Part shown: positions 10,906 to 23,790 of the stretch, one piece after another
How positions within the stretch are numbered: position 1 is the stretch's first letter
Layout: each line of letters starts with the position of its first letter
From: Ectobius pallidus
Lineage: Eukaryota; Arthropoda; Insecta; Blattodea; Ectobiidae
Assembly: GCA_964059195.1 (NCBI GenBank)
Contig: CAXKWD010000007.1
Span: 153,445,269 to 153,509,268, forward strand
Reading direction: 5' to 3'
DNA: 64,000 bases
Translations under genes and position numbers: made by a program
The notes under the pieces: generated by a model
Told to the model about the DNA's origin: nothing
Seen by the model: the letters and a program-made list of their open reading frames with translations, nothing else
Database searches by the model: none

Positions 10906-12504
10906 AGCCTAATCATTGAGTTGATTGTTTTCTGTGCAGTCCGCTCCGAAACACCCTAGTAATTTCGTGACGGTTTTGAGTGTGACACTAATTTCGTAAC
11001 GGTTTTAGCGTTACACAAGTTCCCGATTTACTCCTACCGCGGCTAAAGAAGTTTCACTTCAAAAAAACAAATGGTTGTAGTTTCATGAGATTAGCCTGCA
11101 TAAGCTTCTTTTATCCAGTTCCTCATCTCTTATTATGCCAGTTTTATTAAATTGTCCCCTCGATTAACCCCTCAAGCTGGTTTGATGTGTTTAGCGAATG
11201 TGTTCTACTGCACAGGAGGTTTGACATTCTAGGAACACATTGAGCAAAGCAGTATCTTAATTCAATTATCACTGTCATGTACTGATCAATTTTGAAACCT
11301 TTTCTACAAGGAAGGATCTAGGTCCTTAGTTCATAAGTGGAAATATTTTTGTTTTGCTAACTGTAAATTTGAGGAGGCCAAAGAGCTCATGAAAACATTA
11401 CTTGAATGCCAAGAAATAATCATAAGAGAATAATGTCTTATCTTAAGAGGTATTAATATCAAAGCCTGGATTCTTAGGTTTCAAAATTATTTTATTCCTT
11501 GCTACTTAGCCATGATATTTTAATATAATTATCCGTTTCATTATGTTCCAGCGTGGTTAGTTTATAAAAACCTAAAAATCCAGGCCCTAGTTCCTAATGA
11601 CTTTAGTAATAATTATGTATTTAATTATTTAATAATAATAATAATAATAATAATAATGAACATTATGGGTAAAAAACCCAATTACAATGTTCATGCCAAA
11701 AATACAATTCATACATACATAATAAGAAAAACAAAAGATACAAGTTGATGAATGCTTATATCAAAATATAAACTCAGCACCGAATGGGTTAAATATGTGC
11801 ATGGCATTTAAATAACGGAGCAGTGTAAAACCATAAGAGGCTTCGTGGCAGTTATATGTCTGCTTTGAGGGTTTAATATAAAGGTTCTGCCCAATCATAC
11901 ATTAAACCTAGGGGTTATAGTATGAGGGGATTCTTAGTGGGTAGTGGTAGACTTATAGATAAGAGACGTTTAAAGTGGATGTAGATAACTATGTATGTAA
12001 AAGTATGTGTAAATAAAATTCTTCTTCTACAAAGGTTCTGACAGGTTCCAGTACTCTATGTGTTAATTAATTACACATTAGATTTTAATTTTATTTCAAT
12101 TCAAACCAATAGCGAGGACAAAGTAACAGGTGGTAAGCCCATCACCTTGCAAAACAGTACTATAAGCAAAACAAAAGATGTTTATATTAACCATCATCAT
12201 TGAGAAATGCTGGGAGATTCAATTTTTTCACATTTCAAACTTCAATACATAAAACTATTTATGCCAAATCCAGTGATAGCAAAGTGGCAAGCTTATAACT
12301 GTGGGACAACAAACTTTTAATTCTTCCCTGGCTGTGCTTTCAAACATGACATTGGAGGCTGTGAAGTATTTCAGGTACATCAAGCATTTCGCTTTGTATC
12401 TGCTTTATGCTACTATCCATCAAAGGGTTAAAACACAGCTGTCAGACTGGAAGGAGAAAAGTTGTATTACAACAGTCCAGAAGAAAAAAAATCCATTAAA
12501 ATTA
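10906..12504. other. Unassigned DNA with an AAT microsatellite
   Basis: An (AAT)n run lies at about 11629-11657. No gene was recognised. Confidence 0.4.
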
Positions 12505-12640
12505 ACAAAGTATGATGGTTGTTACGGAAGTAATGACTCCTACTTATTTTCTTGGAAACTACAATAGATACCGCATCTGTTGTAGTTTCTAAGAAAATAA
12601 ATACCGGTAGGAGGAATTACTTTCAGAACATCCTATGACA
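12505..12640. repeat. Inverted repeat of about 50-bp arms
   Basis: AGTAATGACTCCTACTTATT with TTCTTGGAAACTACAA (left) is mirrored by TTGTAGTTTCTAAGAAAATA and GGAGGAATTACT (right), with only about 10 bases between the arms. The outer parts also pair roughly. It is probably a small MITE or hairpin. Confidence 0.6.
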
Positions 12641-13025
12641 ACAAGTTCTGTTGTTCGCAATTCATAAACCCTCAAGAATGCAAGGACGTGGTAGAACTAC
12701 AGCAAACTCCCAATTTGTGTGTGGGTAGATTATCTGGTTTGCAGATTATCTGTGCAAGGTTCTTCCTCCCATTTTAACCCTTTGCAAGCAGAATACAGAC
12801 ATAACTTGGTGCAAGATTTTTAAATTTGCATTTAATTTTGAATTTCCCACACTTTGTGTCCCCATATTGTGCATCAAGAATGTTACTTGGCTTCTCTATA
12901 AGCCATGCAACATCCTCTATGCACAGTATGACAAAATAAAGTGCAGGAAATTTGAAATTAAGTGTAAGAAATTCAAATCTTGCACCCCCTTACATCTGTA
13001 CTCTTCTTATAAAGGGTTAAAAAGA

Positions 13026-13033
<8 letters not shown>
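12641..13033. other. Unassigned DNA
   Basis: Nothing recognised before the (TA)n run at 13034-13061. Confidence 0.4.
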
Positions 13034-13065
<32 letters not shown>

Positions 13066-13751
13066 CCAATCAGTTGCCAATCATGTGGGTTTCTTCATGG
13101 CAGTGGCCACAGCTCTAAGTCCCAAGTGGTCAGGTGAAATATCTACGCAAGTTAAATCACTAACAGTGTAATGAATCAGGTTCTCATAATTACAGTTAAA
13201 ATTACAATAAAAATAACCACGTGCCTCATCACAAAAGATGAGGAAATGTCTTCCTCTTGCATCCACAGAACACTGGCACCATTTTAGAACATTTTCTTTC
13301 ATGCACATAAGTTCAGCTTCCAAGATAGAGTTAATTTCTCTTGTGATATTGTCTTTTAAGTTCTTCTACAGTATATGACTATTATTTATGGGGGAACTTG
13401 AAAAATAAAGTGTAGGCTAAAGTTCAAACCCCCATACATTAAAAGAACTTAAAGAGAACTCTATCTCGGAAGATGAACTTACGTGCATGAAACAAAATCC
13501 TAAAAATGTGCCAGTGTTGTGTGGAAGCCAGAGGAGGACATTTCCAACAACTCTTGTGATGAGGTACATGGTTATTTTCATTGTAATTTTAACTGTAATC
13601 ATGAGAACCTGAATTATTACACCGTTAGCGGTTTTATTTGTGCAGACATTTCATCCGATCACTCGAGAGTTAGAGCTGTGGCCACAGCGATGCAGAAACT
13701 CGATGATTGGCCAACTCATACGTGAAATGCGCTGCGTATATATATATATAT
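13034..13751. repeat. Inverted duplication bracketed by (TA)n runs
   Basis: The arms are 13066-13370 and 13440-13715, inverted and about 75-80 percent alike by eye, with a 70-base centre. (TA)n runs lie just outside at 13034-13061 and 13736-13751. Both arms hold a related open frame (CDEARGYFYCNFNCNYENL on minus and CDEVHGYFHCNFNCNHENL on plus). The protein was not recognised. Confidence 0.75.
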
Positions 13752-15561
13752 GTAATACACAGACACACTATTACCGTTAATGAAAATTTTCAGTATAATG
13801 AGCATTACGACGAATTCAGTAGCATTTACAGGCTAGTAAATCACAATAAATTGTATGTGTAGCCCATAACAACATTGCCTGAAGCTAGAACAATAATAAT
13901 AATAATTCAAACATTTGGATTACTTATGTTTTTCGACTATTCCTACATGTCACGGTCCCAATGAACAAGGATAATCAGGAATTTGCTGTAACCTGGCAAA
14001 CACTTATCATTAAAGGTATCATCTTTGCATTCAAAAAGGTATTTTCATCCTCTGCGAAAATCCATTGCGGGCTAGTACAGGTTTTTGCAAGGAATTGACA
14101 TTCACTACAATGTTACCAACAACATTTTTAAAATCCTGCACATAAACGGTGATAATAGATATCATTCTGCTCTCTAGATCTCTCTCTATTCTCCTTTATA
14201 TTGTACTTCCATGAGGCTCAAGCACTAAGGCTAAATCACAATAAACCAGAAATACATCATGATACAGAATTTCATTATAACGATGTTGTGGTAAGGATTA
14301 ATATCGTAAAGAAACAATCTTCAAGCATTGAAAGCACGAATTCAAAGGGCACAATAAACAACCGTATTTAAAATAAAATAAATTCTGTTAGTGTTGATTT
14401 TAATATTATACTAAATTGAGTTCGTTTTGTGTATTTTAATGTGCGTTGAGGTAAAAATACAAAGACAAGCCCTGAGTTTCCTGCATGCCATCACCTGCCA
14501 CCTATCGCAAAAGACGAGTACTTATTAACATCTGATTATTGCAATCAGCAGAGTCGTATGTTTGATGAATTACAAGGCATTTAAAAACTCTAAACTTTAG
14601 GCATTTAATTATGGTCGAACAAAAACAGTTGTTTGCTACTTGCCTATAATCGTAATTAAGACACTTATATGAAAATTATCTCATGATTTAAGTAATGCCA
14701 TTATAATAGGATCACAGCATAATGTAATATTAGTCGATCTGTAAATATTTCGTGTTCTGGATCCAAGTGGGCAACTGCAGATTTTTAGGGGAAAAAATAT
14801 GCAAGTCAGCTTAAAGCATTTCTACAAAGTGACTGATCTTATAATACGAGCAAGTTTTTTGCCTACGTTTGCTGGGAATTTAATTTAAATTCTGAATTCA
14901 TCAGAGAAACTGCCACATCGACACTAAAACACTCATTACTAATATTATGCAATCATTTACACAATCCGAAATTATACTGTACTAAAACTGTTAACAGAGT
15001 ATTATGCATTTAGCAATGTAATCTGCCATCAGTTAATACCAAATTTGACTGATATTGTGTCAAGTAAGCAAGCGCTCTATCGGAAAGTATACCGGTAAAT
15101 AAAAATTAAAAACATGCAAGCCAACTTTTTTCTACATGTTCTGTTCTTTTCTGGTTTAATGTGTATTAGCCTTCACTTCTACTAGTGCTCCATCAGTCTT
15201 TGTGTTCAGAACATATTTCATCTTTTCACTCTTCACAAATATCAACAAAGTTCTTAAGTTTCAACGAAGTTCCAATTGTTCAAAACATAATTTTCATTAC
15301 CAAACAGATGGAAATATGAACTTAAGAAAATAAGATTTAGATTGGAAGCAAACTACCAAATTTACATTTTTCTGAATATTCGGCACTTCATTCATTTGTT
15401 CTCGATTCCAGTTTCTGAAGGTAGGACTCCATAAATAAAACAGATAAACTATTTGAGAGAAATGATCATGACTTTATCAGACATATTTCAAATGTTATAT
15501 TTATGTCTGAAATCAAACATATATTTTTTTTATAAGCTGCACTTTCCAATACAATAAAATA
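13752..15561. other. AT-rich DNA, nothing recognised
   Basis: No gene, SINE or paired ends could be supported in this 1.8-kb stretch. Confidence 0.4.
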
Positions 15562-16376
15562 CACGGTGCGTATAAATGATTGGAGCGGTTTTATGAATTT
15601 TTTATGGTCATCAGATATGGCGATTGTTTTTGATGCTGTAAGATAAATATTTCTCAAAGTTTCATTTTAATTCCCAGGTAAACATAATGCTTCTTGATAC
15701 AGCCTCAAGAGTGCAGCAGTAACTCCTACTGCAACAGTGAATAGGCACAGGTATTTGGAGAACTGAAAATCACCACTCCATCATGCAGCAGGTTCGTGAC
15801 TCTCCCAAACTGAATTTTTTCTGTGCGATATTAAGACTTAAAATTTACAGTCTCTTCTTCTTCACTGAAAAATCCATTACAGGACACATCTACCACGATA
15901 TGTTGGAGAATTGGCTTATGCCACAGTTGAAGACTCATACCGTAAACTTGATCTACCAACAGGATGATTCTCCACCTCAATTCCATCATGATGTTTGTGA
16001 CTCCCTGAACACCAGACTATGAGATCAATGGATTGGTTGTACTGGGGAAAAAAGATAAGGCACTCATGTCTTGGCCTCCTCGTTCTCCTGACCTAACCCT
16101 TTGCAACTTTTTTTTTATAAGAACGATGCAGTTTTCATTACACATGATCTGCCAGAACTGTGGGCCTTCATCATCAATGACTTCGGTCAAATTGACAGGA
16201 ACATGCTAAGTACAGTGTGGAACGAAGTTGACTACAGAACTGATGTATGTAAAGTCAGTCATGAAGCACATATTGAGCACTTGTAAACTCTGATTATACA
16301 TTTTTGTAATAACAAGTCAAATAATAAAGCTACAGTAATTTTTTGAGACCGCTCCAATCATTTGTGTGCACCCTGG
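15562..16376 (+). mobile_element. Tc1/mariner-superfamily element with TA target duplication
   Basis: The ends AAATGATTGGAGCGGT (left) and its complement (right) form inverted repeats of about 28 bases, flanked by TA. Inside is a broken transposase on the plus strand. Confidence 0.85.
15783..16286 (+). pseudogene. Tc1/mariner-type transposase, C-terminal half, frameshifted
   Basis: The first frame carries FFFTEKSITGHIYHDMLENW, then LIYQQDDSPPQFHHDV with a catalytic-type Asp, and ends at 16022. The reading resumes in other frames with LMSWPPRSPDLTLCNFF and ends VDYRTDVCKVSHEAHIEHL at 16286. The usual Asp in the CDFF motif is Asn here. At least two frameshifts and the missing N-terminus make it inactive. 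Confidence 0.8.
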
Positions 16377-16506
16377 TACAATTGCTGAACTTTTGAAAAA
16401 CAAAAATGGAAATACAAGTGTTAAAATAATGAATTGAAGTAATATAAACAGTAGAGCATGTTGTAAAACTTGTACAGAGTCAACATTTAAAAAACACTTC
16501 TTCCTC

Positions 16507-16655
16507 CACTTACTTTAAGTTGCAGGACTAGTTTCCAGGGATTAAAGCTACTCCCTCATCAGATCAACAAGACATTGTTATCAGTCAACCACCAGCTGAG
16601 GATGAGGGAGTAGCTTTAATCCCCGGAAACTAGTCCTGCAACTTAAAGTAAGTGG
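16507..16655. repeat. Near-perfect palindrome with 55-58-bp arms
   Basis: The left arm 16507-16561 and right arm 16597-16655 are almost perfect complements around a spacer of about 35 bases. The arms include GGACTAGTTTCC and GGGATTAAAGCTACTCCCTC. The right arm contains CTGAGGATGAGGGA ... TCCCCGGAAAC, reminiscent of a hammerhead core (see findings). Confidence 0.85.
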
Positions 16656-18026
16656 AGCAAAAAATGGAAATGTTTGTTTCATTGTTATATAATATAAACT
16701 ATTCACATTACATTCAAACTGCAGATGTAATTTTTTCCTTTTTTCTTTTCTTTCTTTCTTTCAGCCCTAAACATCTTTAAACTTACACCATCTTCACTAT
16801 GTCAGGTTGAGTACTTAAGTATGTAGATTATACAGATGAAAAAGTTTATTTTGAACTATTATTTCTTTCTTTTGACCACTGAAAAAGAGCAATTTGTTAA
16901 GTATTTACTGTGTGGACAGCAGAGAAAACTATTTTGTACAAGTACATCTCAGTGAATTCTATTAAAAATCTATTTGCTTATGCTCTATTGACAAAAAATG
17001 AAGACTTTCAATGAAATAACTTTATGACCATGTGCACCATTTGTAATTTAAAAAAAAAGCAATAACAAATCTCAGGAACATGATCAAATATTTACCAATC
17101 AAGATATGCTTTTGGGTGAATCTGGTCATGGAATCTCATTCAGCTGACCACCCTATTCAGTCAGGCAAACTCAGAAATTGCATGTTGTTTCTCAAAAGGA
17201 AAACAACTAGAGAAGAGCAAAGATTCATTTATCTATAAGCACACTAATATTAATACGCATATTTCACTAAAAAGGCATCCTTTGGACATGTTTTGAGAAG
17301 TTAATCATTCACACCATCAACTGATTTTGACTTATCAGGTGTATTTTACATCCCAGCAGGTACCGGTAGGTATAGCCATCCACCACCAGGATGACAGACA
17401 ACACAACACCCAGCAGTCGAGATCAGCTGACGATGAGAATGATTAAGTATTCAAAATATGTTCAGGTAAAACACCTTATTAGTGAACTATGTGTGTTGAA
17501 ATCAGCGTATTTATTGATGTATTACTATGCAACTGCGTGATTGTTTATAATACTACAGAGAGATAAAAAGAATATGTAGAATATGCAGAAGGTGACTGAA
17601 AATTTTCACATTTAAACCTTATATTGTATTTGCTCGTGTAATTTCTGCACCAGCTTATTTTGAGCACCATAATTAAAAAAAAAATATTTTGAATTTAATT
17701 TTGTTTCATGTATTTTATGCACATTATTTTTTCGCTATGGTGGAAATTTTGGGATTTGTAGTCCCTTTTGCCAAGGTCAATTCTCGCATTCTCATATTGT
17801 TCATTTATTAAACTCCATTTCATACTTCACAAAGAAATCCTCTGATACCATTACTTCAGCATACAGAGGGGCAGTGACTACGAATTGCAGTTGCTTCTAA
17901 CGTTATCGTGTAGGCTACTTGTGTTGATGTACACAAAGATGGGAAAGAAGAGTAATAACTACACAGCATTGAACAAATTAAAAGTGATAAGTTTCCCTTA
18001 CTCTTCAGGAAGAACATAATCTGAGC
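16656..18026. other. Unassigned DNA
   Basis: No gene was recognised. A CAGCTGACGATGAGAATG motif near 17425 resembles the short repeats described at 28562. Confidence 0.4.
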
Positions 18027-18440
18027 GTGTTCGAAAACAGGATGCTTATGAAAATATTTGGGCCTAAGAGAGATGAAAATGGGGACTGGAGAAAACTGCA
18101 TAACAATGCGCTTCATAACCTGTACTCTTCATCAGACATACTAATGGTAATTAAATCACGCATGGGGGAGGAAAGACATATTTCAAAAGTACTGACTGGG
18201 AGACCCGAAGGGAAAAGACCACATGGAAGACCTAGACATAGGTGGAAAGACAATATTAGGATAGATTTTAGGGAAGTAGGATATGCGAGGGATGACTGGA
18301 TAGAGTTAGAACAGAATAAGGTTGAATGGCGGGCTCAGGTAAGCGCGGCAATGAACCTTCAGGTTCCACAAAATAGATAATATTCCTTTAGCTTGTTGAG
18401 GAATTATCTATTGCCATTGAGTAAGTATGTAAGTAAGTTT
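18027..18440 (+). mobile_element. 3' end of a non-LTR retrotransposon (ORF2 tail)
   Basis: A 117-codon open frame reads like the C-terminal tail of LINE ORF2: MKIFGPKRDENGDWRKLHN, then GRPEGKRPHGRPRHRWKDNI, then DWIELEQNKVEWR and MNLQVPQNR. After the stop a short 3' tail ends in a (TAAG)-type run (GAGTAAGTATGTAAGTAAG). The copy is 5'-truncated, as LINE copies often are. The same family makes the inverted pair at 4846-5410. Confidence 0.85.
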
Positions 18441-20620
18441 CATGGAACAGATCAGCAGCAGAAAGAGAATTTGGCATTTTAGTAGGGATTTAGTGTCTAA
18501 AAGCTGGTTAATATCCTGCATAGGCTACAAAAGATAAACTTGTACGTTATTCTGAATTGGGAAACGACAGGAACGCAGTTACACATGATAAGCTACAACT
18601 TCATGCATGTGACACTGCTAAATCTCACAACATACCGGTATCAAATAACGGGATTAAGACCAGTCGATGGTGGCTTCAGCAATTCATGAAAAGGAAACCT
18701 TTTTCCCACACTGAAAAATGAGCCAGAAATTTTTGCAAGATTATAAAACAATGATAAAAGTATAGTGTTTTAATTACCATATCAAGATCTCTTTTTAAAA
18801 AATCTGCACATTTTATGCACCCCTTTTTTTCAGTGACCAAAATAGGGTGTTTCAAATTATGCGAGCAAATACAATAGGTGGAATTACTAGTGATGTGCAT
18901 AAATATTAAAAATATAACCATTCACAATGTTGCCCCTGTAGCATACAGTATTAGCACTGTTAAGTTTGATTAAATTAATTGGAAAACACTGTGAAGAATC
19001 AATACTTAGGGATCGTATTTTTTGGTAAAATATAGTGGCTGATTTTGGTGTTAACTTCCTTCTATTTGTGGGTATTTCCCAAAATAAAATATTTTATACA
19101 ATTATCCTTATGGGATGCTATAGCACTCTGCATGCTGTGTTAGTTTTTAGTACCACACTAAATGGCCATATTTGAAGTTATAATGTTCTTTAAAACTTGT
19201 AGAATTCATTCAATTTGTTGCTAGAGAAATATGTGAAACGAAAGAAAAATCATAAAGAAGAGGCCATTTCTGTAACCTAAAATGACGTCATTTATATGCA
19301 CAGAATTACTGTGGATAAAATACGAAATCTGTTGAATCAACACTCTTTGCCACTATCTAACACAGGCATCTCAAACTCGGCACAGAGATAGCAGAAAAAG
19401 ACTGTATCATGATCACTGAACAACGTACATTTCTCAGTCTTTAACTCTGTAATAAATCATGAGTACCGTATCGATAACTTCTCGGTAGTCATAGAAATAG
19501 CAGAAAAGGTTATTGTTTCGGCAGAAGTGTCTAAGTCCAAAATCATAGTTTTGAGATACAGGTGATTTAAAGTCTGAATAAACCATTGCATATGTGCACC
19601 TGGTGAAAATAAAAATATTAATTACTTGGAAATAGGTCAAGAGTTCTACCTGCCTATAAAGATCCCTCTGATCTGTGTGGAAGTATATAGAACTCAAAAT
19701 GGTAATTTTTGGAATTAGTGACTTCTTCCGTAATAATGGCGAAAAGGAAGCAAGCTATAAGAAATGAAGGAAAGAAAATCACACTTAATAAAACAAATTA
19801 TTACGATTTTGAATCAAATTTTTGCACACATTTCTCAATTTATGTATGGAAGAGACATAGTTCATGTTTATAATCGAAAAAACCTTGCGATATTTTGGAG
19901 ATTTAAGCTAAATATAACCAAAGAACATTGTTTTGTAAAATTTTGCGCTGATCGCTGTTACCAAAAAATATGATTCCTAACAATATTGTGTATTCAACTA
20001 AAAAAGCATTCAAATTCATAAGATTATTTTGAATTGTAGGAAATTCCAATCACTATGAGGACCAACCCATCTATACTTGGGGCAGCTGATAGTTGCAAGC
20101 CTGAATATAAGTAGGGCTTAAAGAGTTTTTAGAGCAACTTCATAATTATGTTATATAAAGAAGATGTCAAAGACGCAAGACAACAAAAGAAGTTAGATTA
20201 CAGAAGATAAAGATGATATTATGTAAGTTCCATTAATTTACTCAAATTTTTAAATATCTAATTCTGAACATTTTTATGCCCTCTTAGCTTGTATCCAGTC
20301 TATTTATCTACAATACACAAATGATCAATGAAGTATCCTTATTTGGATATACCTAGTACATTTCTGACAATAGCAGCCTGAAGAAAACAAAAATTGGCCG
20401 GGTTTTCTAGCACAAGTAGGCAAGAATTTCAGTAGTTCAGTTAACATCTTCTCTTAGCAATTTCCAGATCATAGAATATTTTCCCAGTCTTCCAACTAGG
20501 CAGTTGTTTGAAGAAACTTTGACGTTTTGGGGCTGACCTGAAGAAGCTACACTGTCAAGGAGAATGAAGTGCTGGAGTTGGCTGGGCATCCGATGTCCCT
20601 GGGTACCTCAATCCCTTTAA
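18441..20620. other. Unassigned AT-rich DNA
   Basis: More than 2 kb with no gene or element that could be supported. Confidence 0.4.
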
Positions 20621-21214
20621 GTGAGCATTCACACCGAAGTAGCATAGTATGCGAATCGCACTACCTGGATGCAGGCTGCACATCGAGTTGCATGGTTCAC
20701 AGTTTTGCATTCATACCGAAGTAGCGAATGCGATCTGCAGTTTAACATAAATTATATATTTTTACTTGCACTATTGAGAAACCCATTTAAAATAATGTAA
20801 TTTGCCTAAAAAGGATATAGTTTCAGCAATTTTAATCCAGACTTTTTTCCTACTAGTTTCGATTGCCATATTGTATAGCCTACACACGTACAAATTGTAG
20901 CTGTCTTTCCTGCAGTTTTCATGACATCTTTGCCATAATCTACCGCTACACAAGCGAATGTGTTGAATTTTCTTAACAATTAGAAAACAGCTGAAAAGGC
21001 AACTGTACGCATGTGTCATCCCGAGTAGTGTCACATGAAATAAGTCCAGATCTATCTGAAGAAATGAGTGTCGCACTCTGCGAGATTCATTATTGCCACG
21101 CTACTTTGGTGTGAAGACTTGAATTTGTTTATTTTGGATTTAAAATGAGTAGCGCACAACCTTCATCCAACTATTGCGACTCGCTTGTTACGCTACTTCA
21201 ATGCAAATGCTCCC
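20621..21214. mobile_element. Harbinger-like MITE with TAA target duplication
   Basis: The ends are GTGAGCATTCACACCGAAGT (left) and, as complement, GGGAGCATTTGCATTGAAGT (right), flanked on both sides by TAA (20618-20620 and 21215-21217). The GAAGTAGC motif recurs inside near both ends. A 3-bp TAA/TTA duplication and GG(G)-type ends fit PIF/Harbinger. A 101-codon open frame inside (21076-20771, minus) shows no transposase features. Confidence 0.7.
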
Positions 21215-21749
21215 TAAGAGAACCAAGCAGCACTTCATTCTCTTTGACAATGGAGCCTCAGTTTGGCCCTTAAATGTTAGAATTTCTCCAAAGAATTAAC
21301 TCGTTAGAAGCTTGGAAAAATATTCTATATTACCAGCACTAAGAAATGTTAAAAGTAAATTTCTCAGTTGGGTTACAACTGAAGCCGATGTGACTATTAG
21401 TGTTTCACACTTTCTTAATGGCTGAATGATAAACATTTTGCAGTGCAAATGATTTACTGTTCACAATGGACAGATCAACGAAAAGTAATTATGTGTAGGC
21501 TCAAGGAATATTCCAGTTTTCAAGAGTATTGATACATATGAATGTAAACTTTCCTTTTTACAGTAGAACGTCAATAATCCGAACATCAATTACCAAAATG
21601 ACCTTTCTATGTCCTTTTTTATTTACTTATTTTTACATTTAATGAATTCTTGTGATATTAATTAAAGGAAGATCAGACAATAATTCCATGATTACAGAGA
21701 AGCTACCATCTTATCACAGATTGAACAGTTGAGAGTCAGCTCAAGTTAC

Positions 21750-22066
21750 GAGAATTGAGGAGCGTTTATTCAAAAGCCGATATCTACATGGATGACTCAG
21801 TGCCAGAGGTGACTAAGTGCCATCAAGAAAAGTGCTAATATTTGTGTGTATTGACCAGCAAAGATCGTATTCTATCTAAGCCAAACAGCCTTGCTTTATC
21901 AGTTACACACATAGTAATGGCTGCTAGTCATGTTTGGCGTAGATAAAATATGATCTTTGCTGGACAATACACACAAATATTAGCACTTTTCTTGATGGCA
22001 CTTAGTCACCTCTGGCACTGAGCCATCCATGTAGATATTGGCTTTTGAAAAAACGCTCTTCAATTG
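21750..22066. repeat. Fold-back repeat, about 130-bp arms
   Basis: The arms 21750-21885 and 21930-22066 pair over nearly their whole length (for example GCCATCAAGAAAAGTGCTAA and its complement). The spacer is about 45 bases. The repeat lies inside the larger pogo-like element. Its family is unknown. Confidence 0.8.
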
Positions 22067-22108
22067 AGCCTACATACTTATAGACTTACTATTCATTATT
22101 AAATACAT

Positions 22109-22946
22109 ACGAGGGTTGTGCAAAAAGTAAGTTTCCCTTATTTTTAGAATAAAAACTACAAGAAATATCGAAAAAATTATTTTATTTTTCGATTCTTCGA
22201 CTCAAGAACTATTTTTCTACATAGTCACCGTTCTTCTCAATGCATTTTTGTGACCGTCGTACAAGCATTTTCAGTCCAGCCTCATACTCCGCTTGCGCCA
22301 CCTCCTTCAAAATTGGTTGACTTCCATCTTGAGTTTGTGATTGTTGTGGAAATACTGTCCACCCAGGTGAACTTTCAACTTCGGAAACAGGTAGTATTCA
22401 CTTGGGGCAAGGTCTGGGGAGTAGGGTGGATGTGGCAGAATGTGCCAATTCAACTTTTCAAGCAGCTCAACTGTCTTTCTCGCTGGGGACCGAACGTGCA
22501 CACAATTTTGTCATTCCCAAATTCTTTTTTAAGATGTTAGCCACTGACCTTCGACTGATTTCAATGTGGGGAGGAAAGGCAGCAACAATATCGTTGAGGG
22601 TGAGGTGCCCATCACGTTCAACAATCTCTGAACCGCACTGCACAGCGTCCCCCTCAGTGGCGGTCGAAGGACGACTGGAGCACGGTTCATCACAAACATT
22701 CTGACAGCCCTCTGTGAAAGCAGAACACCATTTTCGCACCATTTGGACACTCATCGCACCTGTGCCATACACAGAAACAATTTCTCGGTGGATTCCAGTT
22801 GGATTTTTGCCTTTAGCATGGAGAAAATGGATCACAGAACACAATTTGACAGCGGCGTGAGAGAGTAAGGGTGTCTCCATGGTTAAGAAGCTACTGACGC
22901 CAAACCGATTGTTGTAAAGAAATGGTAACAGGTTCAGTGTTGCCAC
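22109..22946 (-). mobile_element. Mariner remnant
   Basis: The left end reads ACGAGGGTTGTGCAAAAAGT, a mariner terminus. The matching right end was not found, so the transposase 5' side is truncated or replaced. It contains a broken transposase on the minus strand. Confidence 0.8.
22307..22946 (-). pseudogene. Mariner transposase, internally deleted and frameshifted
   Basis: The N-terminal part reads HAAVKLCSVIHFLHAKGKNP, VQMVRKWCSAFTEG and LTLNDIVAAFPPHIEISRRS. After ANILKKNLGMTKL it jumps to the C-terminal part in another frame, RKTVELLEKLNWHILPHPPY and SPDLAPSEYYLFPKLK. The middle with the first two catalytic Asp residues is missing. Only the Asp in SPDLAP remains. This mariner lineage differs from the one at 7726. 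Confidence 0.85.
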
Positions 22947-23446
22947 TACGTATGTAATAAAAATCCCTCTAAATATGAGAGTCCTGGAGGAATTTTAGTT
23001 TTTCAATTCTGATCTTAGTAATGTCTTTAGTTTGAATTTATTTTGAGCAGCCAACTTTATGTTATGTTTTTTGAAGATCTTATTGGATTTACGATTTGCC
23101 CTAGGGTGATATGCCATCTTTTCAAAACAGGTTTTTCATTTATAGGATTCAGTGTAGTGATTGCACTAATGTTTTTCTGTTTCCTGAATATTTATACTTT
23201 CTTGACCACCAACTCTTTGTTGAATCCATTCTTTTCTGCTGTATTTACTATTTGTTGGTATTCTTTTCCATATTCTATGTTACTAAGGGGGATGTGAACC
23301 AGTCAATGGGTTAAGCTGTAGAATATTGCAAGTTTTTGTGCTCTTGGGTTGAAGCCACCTTGTTTTATGTAATCGTCAACACTGGTTTCTTTCCAAACAT
23401 ATCGCAAGGAATTATTGATAGCTTCAATTTTATAAGCCCACACTGG

Positions 23447-23790
23447 TTGACTCATTTGTTTATAATGTCAAGGCACGCAGACATCTGAAATTTTCAACCT
23501 AGACGGAAGGGAGATAACGAATATAATGGGCAAACACTGATTGATTTGGACAGAACTCACTGTATGCGGTTTTCTGGGCCAGTGAACTCGAATCTGAGGT
23601 CATTTTTCCTAGGTGGGGCTATATAATCGTGGCATGCACTCCACGATTTTTAGCTGTTTCATTAATTATTAATCGTTTACTTTGTGAATGAGTATAAATT
23701 TTAATAAATACGGTTTAATTATTTTACACTTAATTTTTAAGTAACACAGGCAAACTGCAGGCAACTGCTGTATTTAACAATTCAAACGTA
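23447..23790 (+). repeat. Helitron-family fragment, second copy
   Basis: It matches 2249-2415 (GGGCCAGTGAACTCGAATCT region) and ends with AACACAGGCAAACTGCAGGC, a worn version of the hairpin end at 37317-37339. No CTAG terminus is left. Confidence 0.5.

Noticed and set aside
10394..10959. Phe/Leu-rich frames that look like membrane proteins
   Set aside because: They follow from the T-rich tandem array and have no independent support.
20771..21076. 101-codon minus-strand frame
   Set aside because: It lies between the ends of a MITE and shows no transposase or other motifs.
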